Origin: Paenibacillus sacheonensis
GTDB taxonomy: Bacteria > Bacillota > Bacilli > Paenibacillales > Paenibacillaceae
Direction: 5' to 3'
DNA length: 64,000 nucleotides
Assembly: GCF_009909195.1 (NCBI RefSeq)
Contig: NZ_JAAAMU010000001.1
Coordinates: 310,001 to 374,000 of the forward strand
Every line of letters begins with the position of its first letter. Position 1 is the first letter of the stretch. The notes beneath the pieces were generated by a model. It was not told where the DNA came from, did no database searches, and saw only the letters and a program-made list of their open reading frames with translations. Made by a program: the position numbers and the translations under genes. Of the stretch, positions 1 to 7,840 are shown one piece after another.

Positions 1-310
1 AGTCCTTGAAGCGGCTGACCTCGATATCTCTGGCATGACTTCGATAATCCTGAATTTCAATGCAACCTTTTGCATGGCCCGGCGTATAGGCAAGGTCCAG
101 ATAACGGTAGCCGTTATTAAAGTCCCTGACCTCGTATTCGGCGGAGAGGTGCTCCAGGCTGCCGATGGCGGGGAACCAAATCATGCGCAGAAATTCAACG
201 GTTCCGTGGCTCAGCCCCTTCTCCAACATTTCCCTTCTTCGCGGGCTTTTCTCCTCGGCAATTTGCCGCTTCATCCAGTCTCGGTATGTTTCCTCAAACT
301 TGCTGCTCAT
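1..310 (-). CDS. Hypothetical protein, 5' part only (possible nuclease-like fold)
   Basis: The frame is open from an ATG at 310 to the window edge, 103 codons, so the C-terminus is missing. A GGGGGCGGAG ribosome site lies just upstream. The N-terminal third is charged and helical-looking (MSSKFEETYRDWMKRQ). It is followed by an aromatic, strand-like section with EYEVRDF, RYLDLAY and CIEIQDY. This order of an acidic residue and then E-x-Q in a predicted strand resembles the core of small restriction-endonuclease-like (DUF559/Vsr type) proteins, with Gln where a catalytic Lys is expected. That is inference from a short stretch. The gene has its own promoter and a leader hairpin. I do not recognise the product with certainty. 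Confidence 0.6.
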   Translation of the reverse strand, partial: MSSKFEETYRDWMKRQIAEEKSPRRREMLEKGLSHGTVEFLRMIWFPAIGSLEHLSAEYEVRDFNNGYRYLDLAYTPGHAKGCIEIQDYRSHARDIEVSRFKD

Positions 311-336
311 TTCGCTCCGCCCCCCATGCGATGAAT

Positions 337-390
337 AAAAAAGCCGCCTCGTTCCGTTCTTGTCGACTGAACAAGACGTTCCGAGGCGGC
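337..390 (-). terminator. Intrinsic terminator-like hairpin in the 5' leader of the minus-strand gene
   Basis: GCCGCCTCG at 343-351 pairs with CGAGGCGGC at 382-390, and partial inner pairing extends the stem. On the minus strand the stem is followed at once by six T residues (complement of 337-342). It lies between the promoter at 418-446 and the start codon at 310, so it sits inside the leader RNA and could attenuate the gene. It could also stop read-through from the upstream minus-strand transporter operon. Confidence 0.7.
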
Positions 391-417
391 ATGTGCTTCA
401 CACCGTATATGGAATTA

Positions 418-446
418 TTTATACCATGATAGAGGGAAGATTACAA
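418..446 (-). promoter_or_regulatory. Sigma-A-type promoter of the partial minus-strand gene
   Basis: On the minus strand TTGTAA (446-441) is separated by exactly 17 nt from TATAAA (423-418). The predicted transcription start is near 411, giving a leader of about 100 nt that contains the hairpin at 343-390. Confidence 0.6.
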
Positions 447-577
447 TCGTGCTGCTTTAACCTTGTGCCCCTTTACCTTCTTGCTCCGTAACCCTGGCAG
501 AATGCAAATAACCGGGACAAGTCGCAGCGGCGCGACAGGAGCGGGTTCGAAGCGGCCAGATCGGTTGCCTTCAAATT

Positions 578-763
578 CTAACGATTGCGAGAGGCGCTAA
601 TCGGCTCAAATTGCCCTTATTTATTGGCTAACGATTGCCATCGAGCTTATTAGGCGCGATTCGGCGAGAAACGACGATGATAGCCGCCATTAACGTTCGT
701 CATAACCGTTAGAGTTTCAAATCCCCTGATTTCCAGCCAATAGCCGCTCTGATAACCGTTAGA
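578..763. repeat. Two pairs of diverged ~50-bp repeats arranged as one large inverted repeat
   Basis: TCTAACGATTGC at 578-589 and GCTAACGATTGC at 628-639 read on the plus strand. ATAACCGTTAGA at 702-713 and 752-763 is the same motif on the minus strand. Both spacings are exactly 50 bp and the four copies are symmetric about position 670.5. Similarity continues beyond the 12-bp cores, for example AGAG and GCTA blocks at matching offsets. This looks like an intergenic repeat family built of 50-bp units. No gene is seen between 447 and 830. Confidence 0.6.
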
Positions 764-830
764 ATATGGCACCCGAAGCTCACGCACATTGGCTGACGCG
801 CCAGCCGTCCGAGACTCACGCACCAAACTC

Positions 831-1685
831 TCAGCCTTTCACGCCGCCAGCCGTTAACCCTTCGATAATCTGTTTCTGCAGGACGGCGTAGATGATCATG
901 ACCGGCAGGATGCTGAACACGATGCCCGCCGACATTTGCGCGTAATTCGTGTTATAGATGTCGCGGAAACCGACCATGCCGACGGGCAGCGTTCGCAGAT
1001 TATCCGAGGAGATGAAGAAGTTCGCCATCAGGAACTCGTTCCAGTTGCCGATGAAGTTGATGATGAAGACGGTGACGAGCGCCGGGACCGTAATCGGCAT
1101 GATGATTTTGGAAAAAATCCCCTTGGCGCTTAACCCGTCCATGACGGACGCCTCTTCAATTTCTCCCGGAATCGATCGCATGAACGCGACCAGAATGATC
1201 ACCGTAAACGGAATCGCCCCGGCGGTGTAAGGAAGGATAAGCGCCATATGGGTGCCCAATACGGCGTGCCCGAAGAATTCCATTTTGTTCAGCATGATGA
1301 AGATCGGCAGCAGCAAGGCATTGCCCGGAATGAGCAGGCCGATCAGAATCGCCTGGTACATCACGTTGCTGATTCTCAAGTAGCGTATGCGCGATATCGC
1401 ATAAGCTCCCATCGACGAGAAGAGAATCGTCACGACCGAGCAGAGCGTCGAGATGTACAAACTATTGAAGAAGTAGACGCTGATCTTCGCGTTCACCCAC
1501 GCTTCGCGATAATTCTCGAAGTGGAACGAAGCGGGGAAGCCGAACGGATTGCTCGCGATCGCCTGGTTATCGGACTTGATGGAGGAGAAGAGGACGAATA
1601 AGAACGGGTACAAGGTCAGGATCAGAAAAGCGAACAGGACAATGTGCGGAATGCTTCTCTTCAAGGAATTTTTCGTCATCGTCAT
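831..1685 (-). CDS. Sugar ABC transporter permease, MalG/CUT1 type
   Basis: This 284-residue integral membrane protein is the second permease of a carbohydrate importer. After a short cytoplasmic N-terminus (MTMTKNSLKR) it has six hydrophobic segments. The EAA loop reads SIPGEIEEASVMDGLSAKG near residues 190-210, and the end is GLTAGGVKG, a hallmark of MalG-type subunits. The start is the ATG at 1685, which shares one base with the TGA of the upstream permease (TGATG), pointing to translational coupling. The reading frame also stays open far upstream, but that part lies over the other permease and is a shadow. The substrate cannot be read from the sequence, and no ATPase gene is nearby, so a shared MsmK-like ATPase is likely. 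Confidence 0.93.
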   Translation of the reverse strand: MTMTKNSLKRSIPHIVLFAFLILTLYPFLFVLFSSIKSDNQAIASNPFGFPASFHFENYREAWVNAKISVYFFNSLYISTLCSVVTILFSSMGAYAISRIRYLRISNVMYQAILIGLLIPGNALLLPIFIMLNKMEFFGHAVLGTHMALILPYTAGAIPFTVIILVAFMRSIPGEIEEASVMDGLSAKGIFSKIIMPITVPALVTVFIINFIGNWNEFLMANFFISSDNLRTLPVGMVGFRDIYNTNYAQMSAGIVFSILPVMIIYAVLQKQIIEGLTAGGVKG

Positions 1686-2566
1686 CAGTATTCGACCCTT
1701 TCGACTCTTCTGGCAACCAGCACCTGATACAGTGCCGTGAGCATGAGGGAAAATACGAAGATCAACACCCCGATGGAGTTGCCGTACCCGTATTTCGCAT
1801 TCGTGATTCCGTATTTGATAAGATAGGTTGCCATGACGTCCGTTACTCCGCCCGGGCCGCCCTTCGTCATGACGATGATGATATCGGCCGCTTTCATCGC
1901 GCCGGCGATGGACAGCATGATGACGACGGAAATGACGGGCATGATGAGCGGTACCGTGATTCGGGTCGCGCGCGTAAAGGCGCCAGCCCCGTCGACGATC
2001 GCGGCCTCGTCGATTTCCCGCGGAATCGACAGGATCGCGGCAAGGACCATGACGATGTAGAATCCCGTCCACTGCCAGGCGTTCGTAATCAAGATCGAGA
2101 ACATGGCCCATTGCGAATCGGACAGCCACATGACGGGCTGCAAGCCGATTTTGGTCAACGCGAGGTTGAACAACCCGATATCCGGCTCGTAGATGAAGCT
2201 CCACAGGATGCCGATGACCGCGGTCGACATGACGGAGGGGACGAATACGGCGGTTTTATATAACCCCTTCAGTTTTTTGACGTTGCTGATCAAGAGCGAG
2301 AAGAATAAGATGATCGGAACCTGCACGAAAACCGAGAACAGGATAAACTTGCCGTTATTCAGTACGGCATCCCAAAATTTGGCGTCGTGGTAGGCATGCT
2401 TGTAGTTGGTCAACCCATTAAACTTCGGTTCGGTCAGGCCGTTCCATTTCATGAAGCTCGTAATGGCGGCCGAGATCATCGGATAAATGAAAAACATGAT
2501 ATAGAGCACGAGGAGCGGGAGCAGAAAGAGGACGTACGTCCATGGTTTTCGCAGCGTTTTATTCAT
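1685..2566 (-). CDS. Sugar ABC transporter permease, MalF/UgpA type
   Basis: This 293-residue membrane subunit pairs with the downstream MalG-type permease to form the channel of a CUT1 sugar importer. It starts MNKTLRKPWTYVLFLLPLL with a typical first membrane helix. The EAA motif is SIPREIDEAAIVDGAGAFTR near residues 186-205. A GGAGG box sits 12 nt before the chosen ATG. A second ATG, 5 nt after the box, opens only a four-codon frame (ATG AAC GAT GAA TAA) that overlaps the true start, an unusual arrangement. It lies downstream of the binding-protein gene, with a hairpin in between. Confidence 0.93.
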   Translation of the reverse strand: MNKTLRKPWTYVLFLLPLLVLYIMFFIYPMISAAITSFMKWNGLTEPKFNGLTNYKHAYHDAKFWDAVLNNGKFILFSVFVQVPIILFFSLLISNVKKLKGLYKTAVFVPSVMSTAVIGILWSFIYEPDIGLFNLALTKIGLQPVMWLSDSQWAMFSILITNAWQWTGFYIVMVLAAILSIPREIDEAAIVDGAGAFTRATRITVPLIMPVISVVIMLSIAGAMKAADIIIVMTKGGPGGVTDVMATYLIKYGITNAKYGYGNSIGVLIFVFSLMLTALYQVLVARRVERVEY

Positions 2567-2623
2567 CGTTCATCGTATCCTCCGCAATAGTCTGACGTTT
2601 GCCGTAAGCCGCCGTTATGAGAA

Positions 2624-2650
2624 AGACCACCACTCTAAAGAGGGTGGTCT
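2624..2650 (-). terminator. Hairpin between binding-protein and permease genes (attenuator or processing stem)
   Basis: AGACCACC at 2624-2631 pairs with GGTGGTCT at 2643-2650, and CTCT pairs with AGAG inside. On the minus strand only a short TTTC follows, so termination would be partial. It lies between the end of the solute-binding gene and the permease genes, where a partial stop would give more binding protein than permease. Confidence 0.6.
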
Positions 2651-2774
2651 TCTTCAAGTTCCGAGCAGGTATAAGTTTCAGCCGATGCTGCTGCGCTCGG
2701 AATGCTCCGGCATGAAGCGCGCCGCGCCGCCTATGGACGGTGCAAGCCGTTTCGCCTTGCGCGCGTGCGGTCGT

Positions 2775-4094
2775 TTAGAAATCGTCGTCGCTGTTGGCGA
2801 TGTTTTGCGCCTTCTGAACGGCGTCGAGCATGGCCTTGGGCGTTACTTTGCCGCCGATTAATTTTTGAATGCCTTCGCTCAGCGCCGTGTTGACGTCAGC
2901 CGATACCAAGGAATCGAACGCCGGGAAAGCGCCGCTGGCTTTGTTGCCGACCGCGATGATTTCCTTCACGAGCGGCGTGACTTTGGCGTTAGCCAGTTTC
3001 GTGCTGCTGACTTTCATGGAAGGCAGGACGCCGTCCGCTTCCAATCCGCGGATTTGCATTTCGTCGTTGTACATGTTCTTGATGAACGATTTGACGAACG
3101 CCAATTGCTTCTTGTCGTTTTTCACTTTGGCCGAGAAGCCGTAACCGTTGGAGAAGCCGCCGTTTACGTAGGTTTGGTTGCCTTTGCCGCCAGCCACTGC
3201 CGGCAGCGCGAAGTAACCGACTTTGCCCGTCATGTCCCCGGCTTGCGCCTTATCCGCGAATACGCTGGATGCCCACGATCCGTCGTACATCATGACCGCT
3301 TCGCCGCGGATGAGCTGGTTGCGCTGTTCGGCGTAATCCAAACCGAGCTCGCCTTGCTTGAAGTAGCCTTTCTTCACCCATTCTTGGTACTTCGTGAAGG
3401 CCGATATCATCGGCGCGCTATTCCACTTCGTTTTGCCGGTCGAGAAGCCGTTCGTAATATCCGGGCCCGCGTAACGGGACCACAGCGTGTTGGCTGTCAT
3501 AAGCGGTACCCATGCGGCTTTGGAAGCTTGGGCGAAAGGCGTTTTGCCGTCTTTCTTGACCGCGGCCGCGATTTTCTCGAGCTCGGCTAACGTCGTCGGG
3601 ACTTTCAGGCCGTGGGCTTTGAAATAGTCTTTATTGTAGAAATAGCCTTCCTGGTACCCGCCGATCGGCAGTCCATATATTTTTCCATTAACGGTAAATT
3701 CATTTAAAGATATAAATTTATTGGATAAACCGAGCTCTTTCAGAATCGGCGTCAGATCGAGCAACCGGTTGGCCTCGACATACAACTGCGTGTCGGATCC
3801 GCCGAACAGATCGAAGATCGCCGGCGCTTTGTTGACGACCATTTCGGAACGCAATTTCTCCTTGCGATTGACGTCCGAATCGACGCCGTCCAGTTTGTAT
3901 TTTACGCCCGGCACTTCTTTGGAGACTCTTGCCAGCACGTCTTTGAGAATATTCAGCCGCTGCTGTTTCGCCTCGCCTAATTGCGTATGCCTGATCACGA
4001 TGGTGCCGGTTTTCGATGCTGCGCCGGCCGTGCTTAAGACGGTTGAAGCGGCAAGGACCAAGCTGAGAGATGAGACCAATAGGCTTTTCTTCAT
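2775..4094 (-). CDS. Extracellular sugar-binding protein of ABC transporter, no lipobox
   Basis: This 439-residue solute-binding protein (family 1, MalE-like) would deliver a sugar to the permeases encoded downstream. It starts MKKSLLVSSLSLVLAAS and has a signal peptide ending near AGAAS. GGGAGG lies 10 nt before the ATG at 4094. Typical features are FDLFGGSDTQLYVEANRLLDLTP, a region around GLPIGGYQEGYFYNKDYF, and MMYDGSWAS near residue 270. There is no cysteine anywhere in the protein, so it cannot be lipid-anchored like most Gram-positive binding proteins. It may be retained in the wall or by the permeases. It is first in a minus-strand operon, with a hairpin after its stop codon. Confidence 0.92.
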   Translation of the reverse strand: MKKSLLVSSLSLVLAASTVLSTAGAASKTGTIVIRHTQLGEAKQQRLNILKDVLARVSKEVPGVKYKLDGVDSDVNRKEKLRSEMVVNKAPAIFDLFGGSDTQLYVEANRLLDLTPILKELGLSNKFISLNEFTVNGKIYGLPIGGYQEGYFYNKDYFKAHGLKVPTTLAELEKIAAAVKKDGKTPFAQASKAAWVPLMTANTLWSRYAGPDITNGFSTGKTKWNSAPMISAFTKYQEWVKKGYFKQGELGLDYAEQRNQLIRGEAVMMYDGSWASSVFADKAQAGDMTGKVGYFALPAVAGGKGNQTYVNGGFSNGYGFSAKVKNDKKQLAFVKSFIKNMYNDEMQIRGLEADGVLPSMKVSSTKLANAKVTPLVKEIIAVGNKASGAFPAFDSLVSADVNTALSEGIQKLIGGKVTPKAMLDAVQKAQNIANSDDDF

Positions 4095-4114
4095 GACATT
4101 GTTACCTCCCAATA

Positions 4115-4213
4115 GGATATATGTATCTATTTCAGAATAGGAGTATCGGCCTAGTTTGAATAGGGATATATTTCAATTATTGGAGGATAAAATTGTATAA
4201 TATTGGATATGTC
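4115..4213 (-). promoter_or_regulatory. AT-rich upstream region with three GGATAT direct repeats
   Basis: GGATATATGTATC (4115-4127), GGATATATTTC (4164-4174) and GGATATGTC (4205-4213) occur upstream of the binding-protein gene, about 49 and 41 bp apart. The region is much more AT-rich than the genes and must hold the promoter of the minus-strand transporter. I could not fix -35 and -10 boxes with confidence. The repeats could bind a regulator such as an AraC-type protein. This is inference. Confidence 0.35.
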
Positions 4214-4354
4214 TAATCGTACATAACGGGAATCGGGGGACGAGCTACCCATATACGATAGACAGGTGCATGAGCGATGTTCATTCCTAAGAACTGCCGC
4301 CGTTGGCTTGAATCAGGGTAATTTCTTAAGGTCGTCGCCCGTAAGAAACGGTCA

Positions 4355-4383
4355 TTGACGGCCTTCGCCGGATTGTTTATAAT
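4355..4383 (+). promoter_or_regulatory. Sigma-A promoter of LacI regulator 1
   Basis: TTGACG at 4355-4360 is followed after 17 nt by a perfect TATAAT at 4378-4383. The transcription start should fall near 4390, about 12 nt before the operator at 4402-4411, a position suited to autorepression. Confidence 0.75.
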
Positions 4384-4401
4384 GCAGTCAATACAACGAT
4401 A

Positions 4402-4411
4402 GAAACGTTTC
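4402..4411. promoter_or_regulatory. LacI-type operator GAAACGTTTC, copy 1
   Basis: This perfect 10-bp palindrome lies just downstream of the predicted start site of LacI regulator 1. Three more copies lie downstream, in front of the transporter operon. Confidence 0.75.
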
Positions 4412-4472
4412 GATTCGAACAGCCCCGATAATTTGGATAGGGATAGATTAACGAGAGTTAGGAGTGAGCTCG

Positions 4473-5456
4473 GTGGCTACGATCAAAGATATTGCCAAAC
4501 AAGCAGGGGTCTCGATCTCGACGGTATCCTATGCGCTTAACGGAAGCCCCAAAGTGACGAACGAGACGACGGAGAGAATCCTTGCCATCGCCAAGGAATT
4601 GAATTATATCCCGAACGCTGCTGCAAGATCGCTCAAGACCAGGGAAACGAAAATTATCGGCATCTTTCTTACCGACTTCAACGGTGCATTCTATGGCGAC
4701 CTCCTTCAAGGTACGAAGGATTTTCTCGCTCGCAAGGGTTACGAACTCATCGTATGCAGCGGCAAGCAATCGCATTGGATGCTGCCGGAGCGCATGATAG
4801 ACGGGGCAATCATATTGGACGTGACGTTCGAAAGCGAAGAACTGGTCCGGTATGCGGACCGCGGGCATAAGCTCGTCGTGCTGGACCGGGAACTCTCGCA
4901 TGCGAACATCAACCAAGTGCTGTTGGACAATAAGGCGGGAGCTACCTTAGCGACGGAGCATTTGATCGAAGAAGGACACCGGAAGATTTACGCCGTAACA
5001 GGCCCTGGAAGCTCGTATGACTCGAAGCAGCGGCTGCAAGCGGTCATGCAGGTCGTGGAACGTAATGCGGGCATTGAACTTATCGTCATGGAAGGCGATT
5101 TCAATAAAGAGGGCGGAGAGCTTGCCGCTAAGCGAATCATGGCAGAGAGCGAGGAAGGGCTGGTTTCCGCCGCGGTCTTTTGTTTCAATGACGAGATGGC
5201 GATCGGCATGTTCAATTATCTCGCCGAGTACCGCCCGGACATACGGATCGGAGAGCATATTCATATCGTTGGATTCGATAACATGGAGCTGGCTTCGTAT
5301 TCCCAGCCGCGTTTAACCACGATCGATTATTCGAAGCACAAATGGGGAGCGCTTGCCGCGGAGCAGTTAGTTAAGCTAATCAACGGCGATACGGTGGAGC
5401 ATGAACGGATCTACGTCACGTTATTGAAGGGGAAATCGGTTGGGCCGGGCAATTAA
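4473..5456 (+). CDS. LacI-family transcriptional regulator 1
   Basis: This 327-residue DNA-binding repressor or activator probably senses the sugar taken up by the transporter encoded downstream. The N-terminus is a classic LacI helix-turn-helix (ATIKDIAKQAGVSISTVSYALNG) followed by the hinge YIPNAAARSL. The rest is a periplasmic-binding-protein-like sensor domain (for example VFCFNDEMAIG and VGFDNMELASYSQPRLTTI). I chose the GTG at 4473 because TTAGGAG lies 8 nt upstream. The GTG at 4464 overlaps that ribosome site. Four GAAACGTTTC palindromes, one at its own promoter and three ahead of the next operon, make it a local regulator with autoregulation. Confidence 0.93.
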   Translation: MATIKDIAKQAGVSISTVSYALNGSPKVTNETTERILAIAKELNYIPNAAARSLKTRETKIIGIFLTDFNGAFYGDLLQGTKDFLARKGYELIVCSGKQSHWMLPERMIDGAIILDVTFESEELVRYADRGHKLVVLDRELSHANINQVLLDNKAGATLATEHLIEEGHRKIYAVTGPGSSYDSKQRLQAVMQVVERNAGIELIVMEGDFNKEGGELAAKRIMAESEEGLVSAAVFCFNDEMAIGMFNYLAEYRPDIRIGEHIHIVGFDNMELASYSQPRLTTIDYSKHKWGALAAEQLVKLINGDTVEHERIYVTLLKGKSVGPGN

Positions 5457-5521
5457 GCGAGTGACGATTCCGGCCTCGTGAATGCAGCAGTTGTTGCAGG
5501 CAGGGTTCTCTATCGTCATAT

Positions 5522-5533
5522 CGAAACGTTTCG
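5522..5533. promoter_or_regulatory. LacI-type operator CGAAACGTTTCG, copy 2
   Basis: This is a perfect 12-bp palindrome 66 bp after the LacI regulator 1 stop codon. The 456-bp gap 5457-5912 holds no credible gene. It contains three operator copies and the transporter promoter. Confidence 0.75.
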
Positions 5534-5702
5534 CTACTAATTGTGTTTCCTTTATCGGATACCGGGGTAATAAGTTAAGCCGCATTGTTTCATTAATGTG
5601 GTTTATTTACGTTTTTAGGCAAAAAACCCGGATAAATGGAATAGAATATAGGATAAAAAAGGATTGCGCTCCACGAAATCATGGTGTAATATTCGGTTTA
5701 GA

Positions 5703-5712
5703 GAAACGTTTC
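5703..5712. promoter_or_regulatory. LacI-type operator GAAACGTTTC, copy 3
   Basis: Palindrome identical to copy 1, about 180 bp downstream of copy 2 and 117 bp upstream of copy 4. The spacing would allow DNA looping between operators. Confidence 0.7.
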
Positions 5713-5806
5713 AATGAAATGTCTTCCTGTGCTGGAAGTTGAGGCTGCGAATTATGTCTTATTCTTCCTCGATTTTCCTGCTTTGATCAGAAGACGGCGT
5801 GTAAAT

Positions 5807-5835
5807 TTGTTCAAAAATCGAAACGTTTCTATTGT
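5807..5835 (+). promoter_or_regulatory. Transporter-operon promoter with operator in its spacer
   Basis: TTGTTC (5807-5812) and TATTGT (5830-5835) are separated by exactly 17 nt. The spacer ends with GAAACGTTTC (operator copy 4, 5820-5829), so a bound LacI protein would directly block RNA polymerase. A weaker cre-like sequence, TGTAAGCGCAATCT at 5861-5874 (two mismatches to the CcpA consensus), follows in the leader. Confidence 0.7.
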
Positions 5836-5912
5836 TTTGGTGATCTATTGTTTCTATTCATGTAAGCGCAATCTTTTTTCGTTGGGACCCTTACATAACG
5901 GAGGTAAACGGC

Positions 5913-6857
5913 ATGCAGATCTTGACAAAAGCCAAACTTCATAGTGGAAATGTGCTGCGGGAATTTTGGAAGAACAAAATTTTGTTCTTCATGCTTTCGC
6001 CCGTCATCGTATACTTTGTTCTATTTCATTATTTGGTCATGCCCGGGGCTTACGTCGCGTTCGTCGATTTTAATATCAGCAAAGGCATCTTCGGCAGCCA
6101 TTTCATCGGGCTGGACAATTTTCAATTTCTAATCAAAAACGGCGACTTGTGGAACATCACGAAGAATACGCTGCTTTACAATTTCGTATTCCTTGCGCTG
6201 GGGAACGTGGTTCAAATCGTCTTTGCCATCATGCTCGCCGAAATTTCCGGCAAATGGTTCAAAAAGATTTCGCAATCCGTGCTGCTGCTGCCGTACTTCA
6301 TATCGATGGTTATCGTAGGCGTATTCGCGTATAACATGTTCAATTACGATTCCGGCTTCATGAATACGATCCTTGCGTCGCTTGGAATGGAGCGATACGA
6401 GTTTTATTCCGACCCCGGCATTTGGAAGTACATTATCGTCGCTTTTAAGATCTGGAGTACGACGGGTTACGGCATGATCGTCTACTTGGCCACGATTGCC
6501 GGGATTAACCATGATCTATATGAAGCGGCATACATGGATGGATCCAGCAAATGGCAGCGAATCCGTTATATGACCCTGCCCATGCTGAAGCCGACGTTTA
6601 TTCTGCTGCTGCTATTCGGGCTTGGCGGCATTCTCAAGGGATCGTTCGATTTGTTCTATAACCTGATCGGCACGAATTCGGTTCTCTATCCGCAGACGGA
6701 CATCATCGATACGTACGTGTTCCGCAGCCTCGTCGGACAATTCAACTTCTCCATGGGCGCGGCAGTCGGTTTCTATCAATCTCTATTCGGTTTGGTCCTC
6801 GTGGTAACGGTCAATTTGATCGTTCGCAAAATCGAGCCGGACAGCGCTTTATTTTAG
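5913..6857 (+). CDS. ABC transporter permease, LplB type
   Basis: This 314-residue membrane subunit belongs to the LplB/YtcP-type carbohydrate importers common in Paenibacillus. It has six hydrophobic segments starting NKILFFMLSPVIVYFVLFHY. The EAA loop contains INHDLYEAAYMDGSSKWQR near residues 195-213, and the C-terminal part contains DTYVFRSLVGQFNFSMGAAVGFYQS. A GGAGG box precedes the ATG (ataacggaggtaaacggc). It is the first gene of an operon under the LacI-controlled promoter, followed 15 nt later by its partner permease. Confidence 0.93.
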   Translation: MQILTKAKLHSGNVLREFWKNKILFFMLSPVIVYFVLFHYLVMPGAYVAFVDFNISKGIFGSHFIGLDNFQFLIKNGDLWNITKNTLLYNFVFLALGNVVQIVFAIMLAEISGKWFKKISQSVLLLPYFISMVIVGVFAYNMFNYDSGFMNTILASLGMERYEFYSDPGIWKYIIVAFKIWSTTGYGMIVYLATIAGINHDLYEAAYMDGSSKWQRIRYMTLPMLKPTFILLLLFGLGGILKGSFDLFYNLIGTNSVLYPQTDIIDTYVFRSLVGQFNFSMGAAVGFYQSLFGLVLVVTVNLIVRKIEPDSALF

Positions 6858-6872
6858 AAGGGAGTGGGAAAT

Positions 6873-7772
6873 TTGATCGTTCAACGCGTGGGAAAAGAAG
6901 ATTTTGGCGGCAGGCTCATTAAAATCGTTAGTTATGCAAGCATTTTCTGTTTCGCCTTGGCTTGCGTCTTTCCTTTTCTCCTGATGGTGTCTTCTTCCTT
7001 CATGAACGAGCAAGAGATTATTCGCGAAGGGTACAAGCTGATTCCGAACAGCTTCTCCATCAAGGCTTACGAGCTGCTGCTTCATAACTCGTCCACCTTG
7101 TCCAAGGCTTACGGCGTGACGATCTTCATTACGGTCGTCGGCACCGTCGCCGGATTGTTGATGATGTCGATGGCAGGATACGTGCTGAATCGGAAGGATT
7201 TCAAGTACCGCCATTTCTTCTCCTTCCTGATCTATTTTACGACGCTGTTCGCCGGCGGCCTGATACCGAGTTATATCCTGATGGTGAAATACATGCATCT
7301 GAAGGACAGCCTGTTCGCGATGATCCTGCCGGGCGTCGTGGGCGCGTGGTCGATATTCCTGATGCGTAATTTCATGAAGTCGATTCCGGATTCCTTGTAT
7401 GAATCGGCTACCATCGACGGGGCGGGCGATTTCCGCATCTACTGGCAAATCTTCATGCCGCTGGCGATCCCCGCGCTCGCGACCATCGGGCTGTTCTCCG
7501 CGCTCGGGTTCTGGAACGAATGGTATAACGGGATGTTGTATATCCAGACGCCAGACAAATTCCCGTTGCAATACGTGCTGCAGCGCATGATCAACCAGAC
7601 GAACGTGCAAGCGCTCATTAATCAAGGCGCGTCCATCAATACGGCGGATTTGCCGTCGCAGTCCATCAAGATGGCGACCGCAGTCTTGGCAACGGGGCCG
7701 ATTATCCTGTTGTACCCGTTTGCGCAGCGTTACTTCGTATCGGGTCTCACGATCGGCGCGGTGAAGGGTTAA
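6873..7772 (+). CDS. ABC transporter permease, YtcP/LplC type
   Basis: This 299-residue partner of the upstream LplB-type permease forms the second half of the sugar channel. The EAA motif reads SIPDSLYESATIDGAGDFRIY, and the C-terminus is GLTIGAVKG, typical of CUT1 second permeases. I chose the TTG at 6873 because GGGAG lies 8 nt upstream. The GTG at 6864 overlaps that box. The stop codon of the first permease is only 15 nt before this start. The next gene encodes the binding lipoprotein. Confidence 0.92.
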   Translation: MIVQRVGKEDFGGRLIKIVSYASIFCFALACVFPFLLMVSSSFMNEQEIIREGYKLIPNSFSIKAYELLLHNSSTLSKAYGVTIFITVVGTVAGLLMMSMAGYVLNRKDFKYRHFFSFLIYFTTLFAGGLIPSYILMVKYMHLKDSLFAMILPGVVGAWSIFLMRNFMKSIPDSLYESATIDGAGDFRIYWQIFMPLAIPALATIGLFSALGFWNEWYNGMLYIQTPDKFPLQYVLQRMINQTNVQALINQGASINTADLPSQSIKMATAVLATGPIILLYPFAQRYFVSGLTIGAVKG

Positions 7773-7840
7773 TACATGTTCCTTTCCCAAGAGAACATCT
7801 ATTATAGCATGCTAGGCGACCAAAATAGGGAGGCGAGAAA

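Noticed and set aside
1686-2204. In-frame upstream extension of the MalG-type permease (457 residues in all)
   Set aside because: It lies over the coding sequence of the partner permease, has Arg/His-rich shadow composition and no ribosome site. The real start is the coupled ATG at 1685.
5482-5944. Short open frames in the gap before the LplB-type gene
   Set aside because: They cover operators and the promoter, are AT-rich and have no family similarity.
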